A stretch of 64,000 nt of DNA from Pseudomonas botevensis (GCF_019145475.1 NZ_JAHTKI010000023.1:19678-83677); one strand, 5' to 3'. Numbered from the stretch's first letter, positions 51,676 through 61,292 are shown. Numbers and translations: made by a program. Notes: generated from the sequence alone by a model not told the origin.

Positions 51676-52860
51676 ATGAACCCATCCAGAAACGTCATTC
51701 GCTACATCAACGCAGCCCATGTGATCGATCACATGTTCATGCTGATTTTTCCCGCCGCCGTGCTCGGCATGACCCAGGCCTTTGCCCTCGACTACGCCGC
51801 GCTGATCGGCCTGTCGCTGGGTGGCTTTATCGCGTTCGGCGCCTGTTCGCTGCCGGCCGGCTGGCTGGGCGATCACTGGAGCCGGCGCCGGATGATGCTG
51901 GTGTTTTTCTTCGGCATCGGCGCCTCGGCGATCTTCACCGGCCTGAGCAACAGCCCGACGATGCTGGTGATCGGCCTGACCCTGATCGGCATTTTTGCGG
52001 CGATCTATCATCCGGTAGGCACCGCGATGCTGGTGGCCTGTGCGCAGAATCGCGGGCGGGAAATCGGCATCAACGGCATGTGGGGCAACCTCGGCGTGGC
52101 GTTTTCGGCGCTGATCACCGGGTTGCTGGTGGCGCAGTTCGGCTGGCGCTCGGCGTTTCTGTTACCGGGAGCGGTGGCGATCATGCTGGGGATCGGCTTC
52201 GCCTTGCAGGTGCGCGAGGAACCCATTTCGCAACGTCCGCACACCGCGCTCAAAGGTGCCGGCGGCCAGCGGATTTCGATGGTCATGGTGTTCGCTGTGC
52301 TGGCGTTGGCCACCGCCACCGGTGGCGTGGTGTTCAACGCCACGACCATGACGTATCCGAAACTGTTCCAGGAGCGCCTGCACGATTTGTTTGCTTCGCC
52401 GCAGACCCTCGGCGTGGTGGTCAGCCTGGCCTATGCCTTCGGTGCCATCGCGCAGTTGAGCATTGGCCGGGTGTTGCACCGCGTCAGCCTGAAGTGGCCG
52501 TTCATCGCCTTGACGCTGTGCCAGGCGCCACTGCTGTTTGCGCTGGCCTACGTCGACGGCTGGGCGGTGATCGCCATCGGGGCGGCGTTCATGTTCGTGG
52601 TGTTCGGCCAGGTCACGGTGAACGATTCGATGGTCGCCAATTTCGTCGCGCCGCATTGGCAGTCGCGGGTCTTCGCGCTGCGTTACTGTTTATCGTTCGG
52701 CGCCAGTGCGACGGCGATTCCGCTGATTTCCTATGTCGAACCACGCCATGGTTTTGTGGGGCTTTACCTGATCCTGGCCGGTTTTGGCGCTTTGACTTTC
52801 CTTGCTGCGGTGGTTTTCCCACGCACGCCTTCTGAAGCGGCTGTAGGGCAAACCGCCTGA
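51676..52860 (+). CDS. MFS transporter, AraC-linked
   Basis: 394 residues, about 12 TM helices. 'YINAAHVIDHMFMLIFPAAVLGMTQAFALDYAALIGLS' (~9-46), motif A 'GWLGDHWSRRRMM' (~61-73), 'GIFAAIYHPVGTAMLVACAQNRGREIGINGMWGNLGVAF' (~110-148). The 'YHPVG' loop resembles the Fsr-like branch of MFS. Substrate unknown. The divergent AraC regulator suggests induction by a small molecule the pump handles. Confidence 0.87.
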   Translation: MNPSRNVIRYINAAHVIDHMFMLIFPAAVLGMTQAFALDYAALIGLSLGGFIAFGACSLPAGWLGDHWSRRRMMLVFFFGIGASAIFTGLSNSPTMLVIGLTLIGIFAAIYHPVGTAMLVACAQNRGREIGINGMWGNLGVAFSALITGLLVAQFGWRSAFLLPGAVAIMLGIGFALQVREEPISQRPHTALKGAGGQRISMVMVFAVLALATATGGVVFNATTMTYPKLFQERLHDLFASPQTLGVVVSLAYAFGAIAQLSIGRVLHRVSLKWPFIALTLCQAPLLFALAYVDGWAVIAIGAAFMFVVFGQVTVNDSMVANFVAPHWQSRVFALRYCLSFGASATAIPLISYVEPRHGFVGLYLILAGFGALTFLAAVVFPRTPSEAAVGQTA

Positions 52861-53006
52861 ACGACGATGAATCCCGGCAGATGCTGGCGCAAAGCTAGCA
52901 TTTGTCCGGCTCTGCAAATCATTCCTTTGGCTGATTTAGCTGTCACGTAACGGTTTTAGAGTACGAATCTGTTCATCAAAACCGTGCAGTCAGAAAAGGG
53001 ACTCTT

Positions 53007-54689
53007 ATGTTGCAGACTCGCGTTATTCCGCCCGCCGAAGGGGCCTACCAGTACCCATTGCTGATTAAACGGCTGCTGATGTCCGGTGCCCGTTACGAGA
53101 AAACCCGCGAGATCATCTACCGTGACCAGTTGCGTTACAGCTATCCGACCCTGATCGAACGGGTGGCGCGGCTGGCCAACGTGCTGACGGCGGCCGGGGT
53201 CAAGCCCGGTGATACCGTGGCGGTGATGGACTGGGACAGCCATCGTTACCTGGAGTGCATGTTTGCCATCCCGATGATTGGCGCGGTGATTCATACCATC
53301 AACGTGCGCCTGTCGCCGGAGCAGATTCTCTACACCATGAACCACGCCGAGGACCGCTTCGTGCTGGTCAACAGCGAGTTCGTGGGCTTGTACCAGGCCA
53401 TCGCGCCGCACCTGACCACGGTCGACAAAACCCTGCTGCTGACCGATCTGCCGGAAAAAACCGCCGACCTGCCGAATCTGCTCGGCGAGTACGAGCAACT
53501 GCTGGCCGCCGCCAGCCCGCAGTACGACTTTGAGGATTTCGACGAAAACTCGGTCGCGACCACGTTCTACACCACGGGCACCACCGGCAATCCGAAAGGG
53601 GTGTACTTCACCCATCGGCAACTGGTGCTGCACACCATGGGCGTGTCGACCATCATGGGCGCCATCGACAGCGTGCGGCTGCTGGGCACCAACGATGTGT
53701 ACATGCCGATCACCCCGATGTTCCACGTACACGCCTGGGGCCTGCCGTATGTGGCGACCATGCTGGGTCTCAAACAGGTTTATCCGGGGCGTTACGATCC
53801 GGAGTTTCTGGTCGAGCTGTGGCGCAAGGAAAAGGTCACGTTCTCCCATTGCGTGCCGACCATCCTGCAAATGCTGCTCAACGCCAAGGGGGCGCAAAGC
53901 ACCGATTTCGGCGGCTGGAAGATAGTCATCGGCGGCAGTGCGCTCAACCGCACACTCTATGAAACCGCCAAGAGCAAAGGCATTCAGCTGACCGCCGCCT
54001 ATGGCATGTCGGAAACCGGGCCGCTGGTGTCCTGCGCGCACCTGAACGACGAACTGATGGCGGGCAGCGAAGACGAGCGCACCACCTACCGGATCAAGGC
54101 CGGGGTGCCGGGACCGCTGGTGGAGGCGGCGATCGTCGACGGCGAAGGCAACTTCCTCCCGGCCGACGGCGATACCCAGGGCGAACTGGTGCTGCGTGCG
54201 CCGTGGCTGACCGAAGGCTATTTCAACGAACCGCAGAAGGGCGCCGAGCTGTGGGCCGGCGGCTGGTTGCACACCGGTGACGTCGCGACCCTCGACAGCA
54301 TGGGCGTGATCGATATCCGCGACCGTATCAAGGACGTGATCAAGACCGGCGGCGAATGGATTTCCTCGCTGGATCTCGAAGACCTCATCAGTCGTCACGT
54401 TGCGGTACGTGAAGTAGCAGTGGTGGGTATCCCTGATCCGCAGTGGGGCGAGCGGCCGTTCGCCTTGCTGGTGATCCGCGAAGGGCACGCCATCGGGGCG
54501 CGGGAACTCAAGGAACACCTCAAGCCGTTCGTGGAACTGGGGCACCTGAGCAAGTGGGCGATTCCGAGTCAGATCGCCCTTGTTACGGAAATTCCCAAGA
54601 CCAGTGTCGGCAAGCTCGACAAGAAGCGCATCCGCCTCGACATCAGCGAATGGCAGACCAATAACAGCACCTTCCTCTCGACCCTCTGA
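53007..54689 (+). CDS. Fatty acyl-CoA ligase (AMP-forming)
   Basis: 560 residues. ANL superfamily: AMP-binding P-loop 'ATTFYTTGTTGNPKGVYFTHRQL' (in ~187-210), 'TAAYGMSETGPLVS' (~331-344), 'ELWAGGWLHTGDVATLD' and the hinge/C-terminal 'GVIDIRDRIKDVIKTGGEWISSLDLEDL', with the catalytic Lys in 'PKTSVGKLDKKRIR' (~534). It resembles medium-chain ligases of the AlkK type. It activates carboxylic acids to CoA thioesters. The DUF1302/DUF1329 genes downstream suggest a hydrophobic growth substrate. Confidence 0.9.
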   Translation: MLQTRVIPPAEGAYQYPLLIKRLLMSGARYEKTREIIYRDQLRYSYPTLIERVARLANVLTAAGVKPGDTVAVMDWDSHRYLECMFAIPMIGAVIHTINVRLSPEQILYTMNHAEDRFVLVNSEFVGLYQAIAPHLTTVDKTLLLTDLPEKTADLPNLLGEYEQLLAAASPQYDFEDFDENSVATTFYTTGTTGNPKGVYFTHRQLVLHTMGVSTIMGAIDSVRLLGTNDVYMPITPMFHVHAWGLPYVATMLGLKQVYPGRYDPEFLVELWRKEKVTFSHCVPTILQMLLNAKGAQSTDFGGWKIVIGGSALNRTLYETAKSKGIQLTAAYGMSETGPLVSCAHLNDELMAGSEDERTTYRIKAGVPGPLVEAAIVDGEGNFLPADGDTQGELVLRAPWLTEGYFNEPQKGAELWAGGWLHTGDVATLDSMGVIDIRDRIKDVIKTGGEWISSLDLEDLISRHVAVREVAVVGIPDPQWGERPFALLVIREGHAIGARELKEHLKPFVELGHLSKWAIPSQIALVTEIPKTSVGKLDKKRIRLDISEWQTNNSTFLSTL

Positions 54690-55026
54690 ACCTCCCCTGG
54701 CGCGCCGAAAACGGCGCGCCAGACCCGCCCAAGCAAGCGCTTGGCTTGTGAAATCCGAATTTTCAGCCATTCTTGCCGTGCCGACGTGTGTCGGACTGGC
54801 GAAAGGACTGTTCCAGAGTGGTCGGCAGCGCAAATCACACTTTAGAGGGATCAAGCACTACCACCTGCTGGCTATAGTCCGCTCAAGGATTTTTAAGAAC
54901 GGGGCAAACGCACAAAACGGGGCGATGCAACATTGAAGCGATTTCGGGCGACCCTTGGCTCCCGGTCCTTCAGGCGTTTTTAAAAGTACTCACTGCCATA
55001 ACAATAATGCACATGGAGTAGCGTCG
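54690..55026. other. Intergenic region with hairpin and direct repeat, acyl-CoA ligase / DUF1302
   Basis: 337 bp. It contains a perfect 11-bp hairpin (54697-54722, CTGGCGCGCCG / CGGCGCGCCAG around AAAA, no U-run) just after the ligase gene, and two copies of AACGGGGC (54898 and 54916) before the DUF1302 gene. No coding sequence is supported. Confidence 0.6.
54898..54923 (+). promoter_or_regulatory. Direct repeat AACGGGGC, candidate activator site
   Basis: Two identical octamers starting 18 bp apart, about 104-129 nt upstream of the DUF1302 start. Same-face GGGG repeats upstream of a promoter are reminiscent of MalT-type boxes. The MalT-like LuxR protein encoded at 58506 is a natural candidate; this is inference. 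Confidence 0.4.
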
Positions 55027-56913
55027 ATGACCTCAGTAAATCAGTTCTGGCGCCGGGCTAAACTGCCTCTGGCCGTCAGTCTTGCTTCTTCGCTCGCCGG
55101 GCCGGCATTCGGCGTCAGTTTCAACGTCGGTGAAATCGAAGGCCAGTTCGACTCATCCCTGTCGATTGGCGCCAGTTGGTCTACCCAGCAACCGAACAAG
55201 AACCTCATCGGCGTCAACAACGGTGGCAAGGGGCTGTCCCAGACCTCCGATGACGGTCACGCCAACTTCAAGAGCGGCGAGACCTTCTCCAAGATCTTCA
55301 AGGGTATCCATGACCTTGAACTGAAATACGGCGACACCGGCGTGTTCGTCCGTGGCAAATACTGGTACGACTTCGAGCTCAAGGATGAAAGCCGCGAGTT
55401 CAAGGACATCAGCGACCACAACCGCAAGGAAGGCGCCAAGTCCTCCGGCGGCCAGATCCTCGACGCCTTCGTCTACCACAACTACTCGATTGCCGATCAG
55501 CCGGGTTCCGTGCGTCTGGGCAAGCAGGTGGTGAGCTGGGGTGAAAGTACCTTCATCGGCGGCGGCATCAACTCGATCAACCCGATCGACGTGTCCGCGT
55601 TCCGTCGTCCCGGCGCCGAAGTCAAGGAAGGCCTGATTCCGGTCAACATGTTCTACGTGTCCCAGAGCCTCACCGACAACCTGTCGGCCGAAGCCTTCTA
55701 TCAGCTCGAGTGGGACCAGACTGTCGTCGACAACTGCGGCACCTTCTTCTCCCAGCCGGACATCATTGCCGACGGCTGCACCGACAACCTGCGCGTGCTG
55801 AACAAGCGTTCGCAGATCCCTGCCGTCGCCCTGGGGCCATTGGCCGCCGCCGGTGTCGACGTCAACGAGGAAGGCGTGCTGGTGCGCCGGGCCGGCGACC
55901 GCGATGCCCGTGACAGCGGCCAGTGGGGTGCGTCGTTCAAGTACATGTTCGACCCGCTCGATACCGAGTTCGGTGCCTACTTCATGAACTACCACAGCCG
56001 TGCGCCGATCTTCAGCGCCACGGGTGCGCCGCAGTCGGTGTACAACGGTGTGGCGGCACTGCCGGCGGCATTCCGCGCGCTGGGGCCGCTGGTGGTCGCG
56101 GGCAGCTCGAAATACTTCGTCGAATACCCTGAAGACATCCGTCTCTATGGCCTGAGCTTCTCCACCACCCTGCCTACCGGTACGGCGTGGAGCGGTGAAA
56201 TCAGCTACCGGCCGAACGCTCCGGTACAACTGAACTCCACCGACATCCTGTTTGCCGGTGTGCGTCCTCTGGGCGGCTCCCTGGCCAACGCCTCGCTGCT
56301 CAACGGCGTGCCGGGCCAGGATCTGCACGGCTATCGCCGCAAGGAAATCACCCAGTTCCAGACCACCCTGACGCACTTCTTCGATCAGGTCATGGGTGCC
56401 AGCCGTCTGACCCTGGTGGGCGAAGTGGGCGTGACCCACGTCGGCGGCCTGGAAAGCAGCTCCGACGTACGTTATGGCCGCGATCCGGTCTACGGTCCGG
56501 GCGAACTGCCGGCCACCGGTGGCGCCAACACTTGCGTGGCGCTCAATACCAGCACCATCAACGGTGCCGGTCCGGGCACACCGACCAACAACCGCAGCCG
56601 CAATTGCAACGATGACGGTTTCACCACGGCGACTTCGTGGGGCTATCGCGGTCGGGCGATCTGGGAATACAACGACGTGTTCGCCGGTGTGAACCTCAAG
56701 CCGAACGTGGCCTGGTCCCATGACGTCAGCGGTTACTCGCCAGGCCCTGGCGGCAACTTCGAGGAAGGTCGCAAGGCGGTGAGCCTGGGTGTCGATGCCG
56801 AGTACCAGAACACCTACACCGCGAGCCTGGCCTACACCAACTTCTTCGACGGCAAGTACACCACTGTTGATGACCGCGACTTCGTTGCACTCAGCTTCGG
56901 CGTGAACTTCTAA
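55027..56913 (+). CDS. DUF1302 outer-membrane-type protein
   Basis: 628 residues. The signal peptide is 'KLPLAVSLASSLAGPAFG' (ends ~residue 29). The mature chain starts 'VSFNVGEIEGQFDSSLSIGASW', typical DUF1302. It has long alternating beta segments and ends 'DRDFVALSFGVNF', an outer-membrane barrel C-terminus with terminal Phe. DUF1302 proteins are paired with DUF1329 proteins in clusters for hydrophobic compounds (steroids, fatty acids); uptake through the outer membrane is the usual inference. ATG 55027 with GGAG upstream. The DUF1329 gene follows after 28 nt. Confidence 0.88.
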   Translation: MTSVNQFWRRAKLPLAVSLASSLAGPAFGVSFNVGEIEGQFDSSLSIGASWSTQQPNKNLIGVNNGGKGLSQTSDDGHANFKSGETFSKIFKGIHDLELKYGDTGVFVRGKYWYDFELKDESREFKDISDHNRKEGAKSSGGQILDAFVYHNYSIADQPGSVRLGKQVVSWGESTFIGGGINSINPIDVSAFRRPGAEVKEGLIPVNMFYVSQSLTDNLSAEAFYQLEWDQTVVDNCGTFFSQPDIIADGCTDNLRVLNKRSQIPAVALGPLAAAGVDVNEEGVLVRRAGDRDARDSGQWGASFKYMFDPLDTEFGAYFMNYHSRAPIFSATGAPQSVYNGVAALPAAFRALGPLVVAGSSKYFVEYPEDIRLYGLSFSTTLPTGTAWSGEISYRPNAPVQLNSTDILFAGVRPLGGSLANASLLNGVPGQDLHGYRRKEITQFQTTLTHFFDQVMGASRLTLVGEVGVTHVGGLESSSDVRYGRDPVYGPGELPATGGANTCVALNTSTINGAGPGTPTNNRSRNCNDDGFTTATSWGYRGRAIWEYNDVFAGVNLKPNVAWSHDVSGYSPGPGGNFEEGRKAVSLGVDAEYQNTYTASLAYTNFFDGKYTTVDDRDFVALSFGVNF

Positions 56914-56941
56914 GCACTGCATTTTCAGGACGAGCGAATTT

Positions 56942-58306
56942 ATGAAAATAACAAAGAGTCTGTTCCACGCCGGTGTTCTGGGCCTGTCGCTGCTGGCGAC
57001 CGGCGTCATGGCGGCGGTGCCTGCCGCCGAAGCGGACAAACTGGGCAAGAGCCTGACCCCGATGGGCGCCGAGATGGCCGGCAACGCCGATGGCTCGATT
57101 CCGGCCTGGAAACCGATGGCGAAAAATGCCGGCACCGTCGACAGCAAGGGTTTCCTGTCCGATCCGTATGCCAGTGAAAAGCCGCTGTTCACCATCACCA
57201 AACAGAACGTCGACCAGTACAAGGACAAGCTCTCGCCGGGCCAGTACGCGATGTTCCAGCGCTACCCGGACACCTTCAAGATGCCGGTCTACCCGTCCCA
57301 TCGCGGCGCGACCGTGCCGGATGACGTGTTTGCCGCGATCAAGAAGAACGCGGTCAATACCACGCTGGTGTCTGGCGGCAACGGTCTGGAAAAATTCGAT
57401 ACCGCTGTGCCTTTCCCGATTCCGAAAAGTGGCCTGGAGGTGATCTGGAACCACATCACCCGTTATCGCGGCGGCAGCGTGACCCGACTGGTAACCCAGG
57501 CCACACCGCAACCCAATGGCTCGTTCAGCCTGGTGTACTTCCAGGATCAGTTCGTGTTCCGCGACAAGATGAAGGACTACGATCCGGCGAACCCGGGCAA
57601 CATCCTGTTTTACTTCAAGCAAAAAGTGACTGCGCCGGCGCGTCTGGCCGGTACGGTGCTGCTGGTTCACGAAACCCTCGATCAGGTGAAGGAACCGCGT
57701 GCGGCGTGGATCTACAACGCCGGTCAGCGTCGCGTGCGTCGTGCGCCTCAAGTGTCGTATGACGGCCCGGGCACCGCGGCGGATGGTCTGCGTACCTCGG
57801 ACAACCTCGATATGTACAACGGCGCGCCAGATCGCTACGACTGGAAGCTCGAAGGCAAGAAAGAGATGTACATCGCCTCCGACAGCTACAAACTCGACGA
57901 TCCGAAACTCAAGTACGCCGATATCCTCAAGGCGGGTCATATCAATCAGGACCTGACCCGTTACGAGCTGCGTCGCGTGTGGCATGTGGTCGCCACCCTG
58001 AAAGAAGGCCAGCGCCACATCTACGCCAAGCGTGACTTCTACATCGATGAAGACACCTGGCAAGCCGCGGTGATCGACCACTACGACGGTCGTAATCAAC
58101 TCTGGCGTGTGGCGGAAGCCCACTCTCAGGATTACTACAACGTGCAAGTGCCGTGGTACACCCTTGAAACCCTCTACGACCTGCAGTCGGGTCGTTACCT
58201 GGCCCTGGGCATGAAGAACGAAGAGAAGTCGGCGTATGACTTCGGCTTCACGGCCACTACCAGTGACTTCACCCCGGCCGCCCTGCGTCAGGATGGTGTC
58301 CGCTAA
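56942..58306 (+). CDS. DUF1329 periplasmic LolA-fold-like protein
   Basis: 454 residues. The signal peptide ends 'GVMAAVPAAEADKLG'. The chain starts 'LTPMGAEMAGNADGSIPAWKP' (~35-58), the standard DUF1329 opening. Other landmarks are 'VYPSHRGATVPDDVFAAIKKNAVNT', 'PFPIPKSGLEVIWNHITRYRGGS' and 'YAKRDFYIDEDTWQAAVIDHYDGRNQLWRVAEAH'. The predicted LolA-like half-barrel could carry a lipid-like ligand across the periplasm from the DUF1302 barrel. It is the second gene of that operon and ends in a terminator. Confidence 0.88.
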   Translation: MKITKSLFHAGVLGLSLLATGVMAAVPAAEADKLGKSLTPMGAEMAGNADGSIPAWKPMAKNAGTVDSKGFLSDPYASEKPLFTITKQNVDQYKDKLSPGQYAMFQRYPDTFKMPVYPSHRGATVPDDVFAAIKKNAVNTTLVSGGNGLEKFDTAVPFPIPKSGLEVIWNHITRYRGGSVTRLVTQATPQPNGSFSLVYFQDQFVFRDKMKDYDPANPGNILFYFKQKVTAPARLAGTVLLVHETLDQVKEPRAAWIYNAGQRRVRRAPQVSYDGPGTAADGLRTSDNLDMYNGAPDRYDWKLEGKKEMYIASDSYKLDDPKLKYADILKAGHINQDLTRYELRRVWHVVATLKEGQRHIYAKRDFYIDEDTWQAAVIDHYDGRNQLWRVAEAHSQDYYNVQVPWYTLETLYDLQSGRYLALGMKNEEKSAYDFGFTATTSDFTPAALRQDGVR

Positions 58307-58337
58307 ACCGTTGTAAAAACGAGGCCGCATCCTCGTG

Positions 58338-58370
58338 AAAACGCCCCGACTGGTTCGGGGCGTTTTTTTT
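58338..58370 (+). terminator. Rho-independent terminator after the DUF1329 gene
   Basis: Stem AACGCCCCGA / TCGGGGCGTT and an eight-T run. The 30 nt at 58340-58369 are the exact reverse complement of 61262-61291. Confidence 0.9.
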
Positions 58371-58505
58371 CCGGGACTTTTCCGTCATCCACGCACGTAG
58401 TCTTTTTGTAGCCATTTGTAGCAGCAACCTTCATAACCGGTTCGTTTAAGGCTAGTCTGCGGACATCTGCAACGCCGCCAACAGCAATTCAAACAAGAGC
58501 CGGCC

Positions 58506-61241
58506 ATGACTGATCTGTCCCCACTTCCGGGTCCCGCAAGCGTTGCCGTCGCGGCACTGGACGGACGTTTCTTCCGTCCACCGTTGCCCGAGGGCTACGT
58601 GCTACGACCGCGTCTGTGTGAACGCCTGAGTGCCGGGCTTGGCGGACGCCTGCTGCTGGTCAGCGCGCCGGCCGGGTTTGGCAAGAGTTCGCTGGCGGTG
58701 GAGTTCTGTCAGAGCCTGCCGGCGCACTGGCAAAGCCTGTGGCTGGGGCTCAGCGCCCGAGACAGCGATCCGGGGCGGTTCCTCGAGCGCTTGCTCGAAG
58801 GGTTGCAGGATTACTTCCCGCAACTGGGCAGCCGCGCGCTCGGGCTGTTGAAGATGCGTCAGCGGCATCAGCCGTTCGCCTTCGAAGAGTGGCTCGACGG
58901 CCTGCTCGACGAACTGGCGCTGCAGCTTGATCCGAAGGCGCCGCTGCTGCTGGTACTCGACGACTACCATCTCGCTCAGGGACCGGTGCTTGACCGTTGC
59001 CTGCAATTTTTCCTCAATCATTTGCCCGATGGCCTGGTGGTCATGGTCACCAGCCGCCAGCGTCCTGACTGGCATCTGGCGCGTCTGCGGCTGTCGCGCC
59101 AACTGCTGGAACTGAATGAACAGGACCTGCGGCTGACCTACGATGAGGCCATGACCCTGCTCGACCGCCATAGCAGTTCACTGCGCGGCGAGGCCCTGGA
59201 AAGCCTGATCCAGCGGAGTGAAGGCTGGGTCGCCGGGTTGCGCTTCTGGCTGCTGGCGGTTGCCGAGGCCGGCAGCGATGCTTTGTTGCCGCAAGCGCTG
59301 AACGGCGGGGAAGGGCTGATTCGCGACTATCTGCTGGAAGAGGTCATCGATTGTCTGCCCGGCGAGGTTCAGGCATTCCTTTATGAAACCGCGCCGCAGG
59401 AGCGCTTTTGCAGCGAACTGTGCGACGCCGTGCGCGAAGCCCATGACAGCGCCGAGATTCTGCGTTTTCTGCTGGCGCATCAGGTGTTTCTGGTGCCGCT
59501 GGACGAACACGGGCACTGGTATCGCTACCACCATTTGTTCTCCGATCTGCTGCGCAGCCGGCCCATGACCCAGGCCATGGTGCCGGCTGCGACGCTGCAT
59601 CTGCGCGCCTGTCGCTGGTTCAACGCCCAGGGGCTGCTCGACGAAGCGGTGGAGCAGGCGTTGCGCGCCGGCCACCTCGATGTGGCAGCGAATCTGGTGC
59701 AGAACCTGTCCGAGGAACAGCTGCTGGCCGAGCAGAACGTCGGCATGCTGCTGCGCTGGAAAATGGACTTGCCCGACAGCCTGCTGATCAGCACGCCACG
59801 GCTGATTGTGCTGTACAGCTGGGCACTGGGGCTGGCCTGTCAGCTCGACGCGGCCGAAGAGTTGTCCAGTCATTTGAGCCGTTTCTTGCCAGCGCCCTCG
59901 GCAACCGCGCAGAAATCGATGCTGGCGCAATGGCTGGCGCTGAGCGGGATCATCGCCCGGGGGCGCGGCCATCGTGAACTAACGCTGAGGTATTGCACCG
60001 AAGCACTGGAGAGCCTGCCGGCCAAGCGTTACGGCCAGCGGCTGATGTGTCTGTCGACCCTGTCCAATCTGGCGATCGCCGACGGCGATCTGTGGCGCGC
60101 ACGGGGCTTGAACCGCGAGTCGCTGGAGCTGGCGCAGCGGGTCGGCAATCCTCTGTTCGAGGCGCTGGCCCACTACGACCGCGCCCGGGTATTGCAGGCG
60201 CGGGGCGAGATCGTGCGGGCGCTGGATGAAGTTCATCAGGGTCTGGAGCGTCTGCGCGGGCTGTCGCCGCAACGCTTGTATGCGGTGCGTGCGCGTCTGA
60301 CGCTGTATGAAGGTTTTCTGTTGGCGATGCGCCTGCAACCGCAGGCGGCACGTTCACGATTGCAGGCCGGTCTGAGCGAGGCGCGAGCCTGCCGCGACAT
60401 CAGCGTGCTGATCGGTCATTGCGTGATTGCCCGGCTGGATGGCAACAGCGGTGAATTCGCCAAGGCCTTCGCCGAACTGGCCGAAGCCGAGCGCTTGATG
60501 CATATCTGGGATGTGCCGCCGATCTACTACCTGGCGATGATTACCCTGGTCAAATGCGAACTGTGGTTGACTCAGGGGCGCACGGATCTGGCCGAGGCCT
60601 GGCTGGCACGACTGGGGCAGACCTATACCGGTGAACGCGCGGCGGCACCGCCGGAGTTTCACCCGCAATTGCCGCTGCATGTCGAATTGCAGCAGGCGTT
60701 GCTCGACGTGATCCAGGGACAACCGATGCTCGCCGAAGGGCGGTTGAATGTGTTGCATGAAAACGGACAGCAGACCGGTCGCCAATTGCTGAGCGTGATG
60801 GCGTTGACGCAAAAGGTTGCCTTGCTGCTGGCGAGCGGTCGCGAACCGGAGGCTCGCAAAGCGTTGGTCGAGGCACTGGACGCGGCGGCTGGCGGTGTGT
60901 TGCAACCGTTCGACAGATTGGTCAAAGACAACCCGGACTGGTTGCGCGGGCAGCTGCAACTGACGGCGTCCAGTCCCGTCAATCAGCAATTGCTGGAGCA
61001 CTTTCCTGTTTCCACCGCACGTCCTGCGCTGGAATGCGCGACGGCCGAACAGCTCAGCAGCCGGGAGCTGGCGGTACTGCGCCTGATCGCCCAAGGTTGT
61101 TCGAATCAGGAAATCAGCGAGCAACTGTTCATCTCGCTGCACACCGTGAAGACCCATGCCAGCCATATCAACAGCAAGCTGGGCGTGGAACGGCGCACAC
61201 AGGCCGTGGCACGCGCCAAGGAGCTGGGCGTCCTGAGTTGA
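58506..61241 (+). CDS. MalT-like LuxR-family transcriptional regulator (LAL)
   Basis: 911 residues. The N-terminal STAND-type ATPase has Walker A 'LLLVSAPAGFGKSSLAVEF' (in ~49-67) and Walker B-like 'LLLVLDDYHL' (~149-158). The long middle is helical with TPR-like repeats ('LYAVRARLTLYEGFLLAMRLQPQAARSRLQAGLSEARACRD'). The C-terminal LuxR HTH is 'LSSRELAVLRLIAQGCSNQEISEQLFISLHTVKTHASHINSKLGVERRTQAV' (~847-899). Such regulators oligomerise on inducer and ATP binding and activate neighbouring genes, here plausibly the DUF1302-DUF1329 operon and perhaps the acyl-CoA ligase. It sits between inverted copies of one terminator. Confidence 0.92.
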   Translation: MTDLSPLPGPASVAVAALDGRFFRPPLPEGYVLRPRLCERLSAGLGGRLLLVSAPAGFGKSSLAVEFCQSLPAHWQSLWLGLSARDSDPGRFLERLLEGLQDYFPQLGSRALGLLKMRQRHQPFAFEEWLDGLLDELALQLDPKAPLLLVLDDYHLAQGPVLDRCLQFFLNHLPDGLVVMVTSRQRPDWHLARLRLSRQLLELNEQDLRLTYDEAMTLLDRHSSSLRGEALESLIQRSEGWVAGLRFWLLAVAEAGSDALLPQALNGGEGLIRDYLLEEVIDCLPGEVQAFLYETAPQERFCSELCDAVREAHDSAEILRFLLAHQVFLVPLDEHGHWYRYHHLFSDLLRSRPMTQAMVPAATLHLRACRWFNAQGLLDEAVEQALRAGHLDVAANLVQNLSEEQLLAEQNVGMLLRWKMDLPDSLLISTPRLIVLYSWALGLACQLDAAEELSSHLSRFLPAPSATAQKSMLAQWLALSGIIARGRGHRELTLRYCTEALESLPAKRYGQRLMCLSTLSNLAIADGDLWRARGLNRESLELAQRVGNPLFEALAHYDRARVLQARGEIVRALDEVHQGLERLRGLSPQRLYAVRARLTLYEGFLLAMRLQPQAARSRLQAGLSEARACRDISVLIGHCVIARLDGNSGEFAKAFAELAEAERLMHIWDVPPIYYLAMITLVKCELWLTQGRTDLAEAWLARLGQTYTGERAAAPPEFHPQLPLHVELQQALLDVIQGQPMLAEGRLNVLHENGQQTGRQLLSVMALTQKVALLLASGREPEARKALVEALDAAAGGVLQPFDRLVKDNPDWLRGQLQLTASSPVNQQLLEHFPVSTARPALECATAEQLSSRELAVLRLIAQGCSNQEISEQLFISLHTVKTHASHINSKLGVERRTQAVARAKELGVLS

Positions 61242-61261
61242 CCGCCACAAAATGACAGCCC

Positions 61262-61292
61262 AAAAAAACGCCCCGAACCAGTCGGGGCGTTG
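61262..61292 (-). terminator. Terminator between luxR-type gene and RTX gene (inverted copy)
   Basis: Stem ACGCCCCGA / TCGGGGCGT. The A-run at 61262-61268 gives a U-run for the minus-strand RTX gene; the plus side has an interrupted T-tract. Same sequence as 58340-58369 in inverse orientation. Confidence 0.85.

Noticed and set aside
52956..54854. 632-codon open frame on the minus strand
   Set aside because: Antisense shadow of the acyl-CoA ligase.
55153..57228. 691-codon open frame on the minus strand
   Set aside because: Covers DUF1302 and the start of DUF1329 in antisense; no motif or ribosome-binding site.
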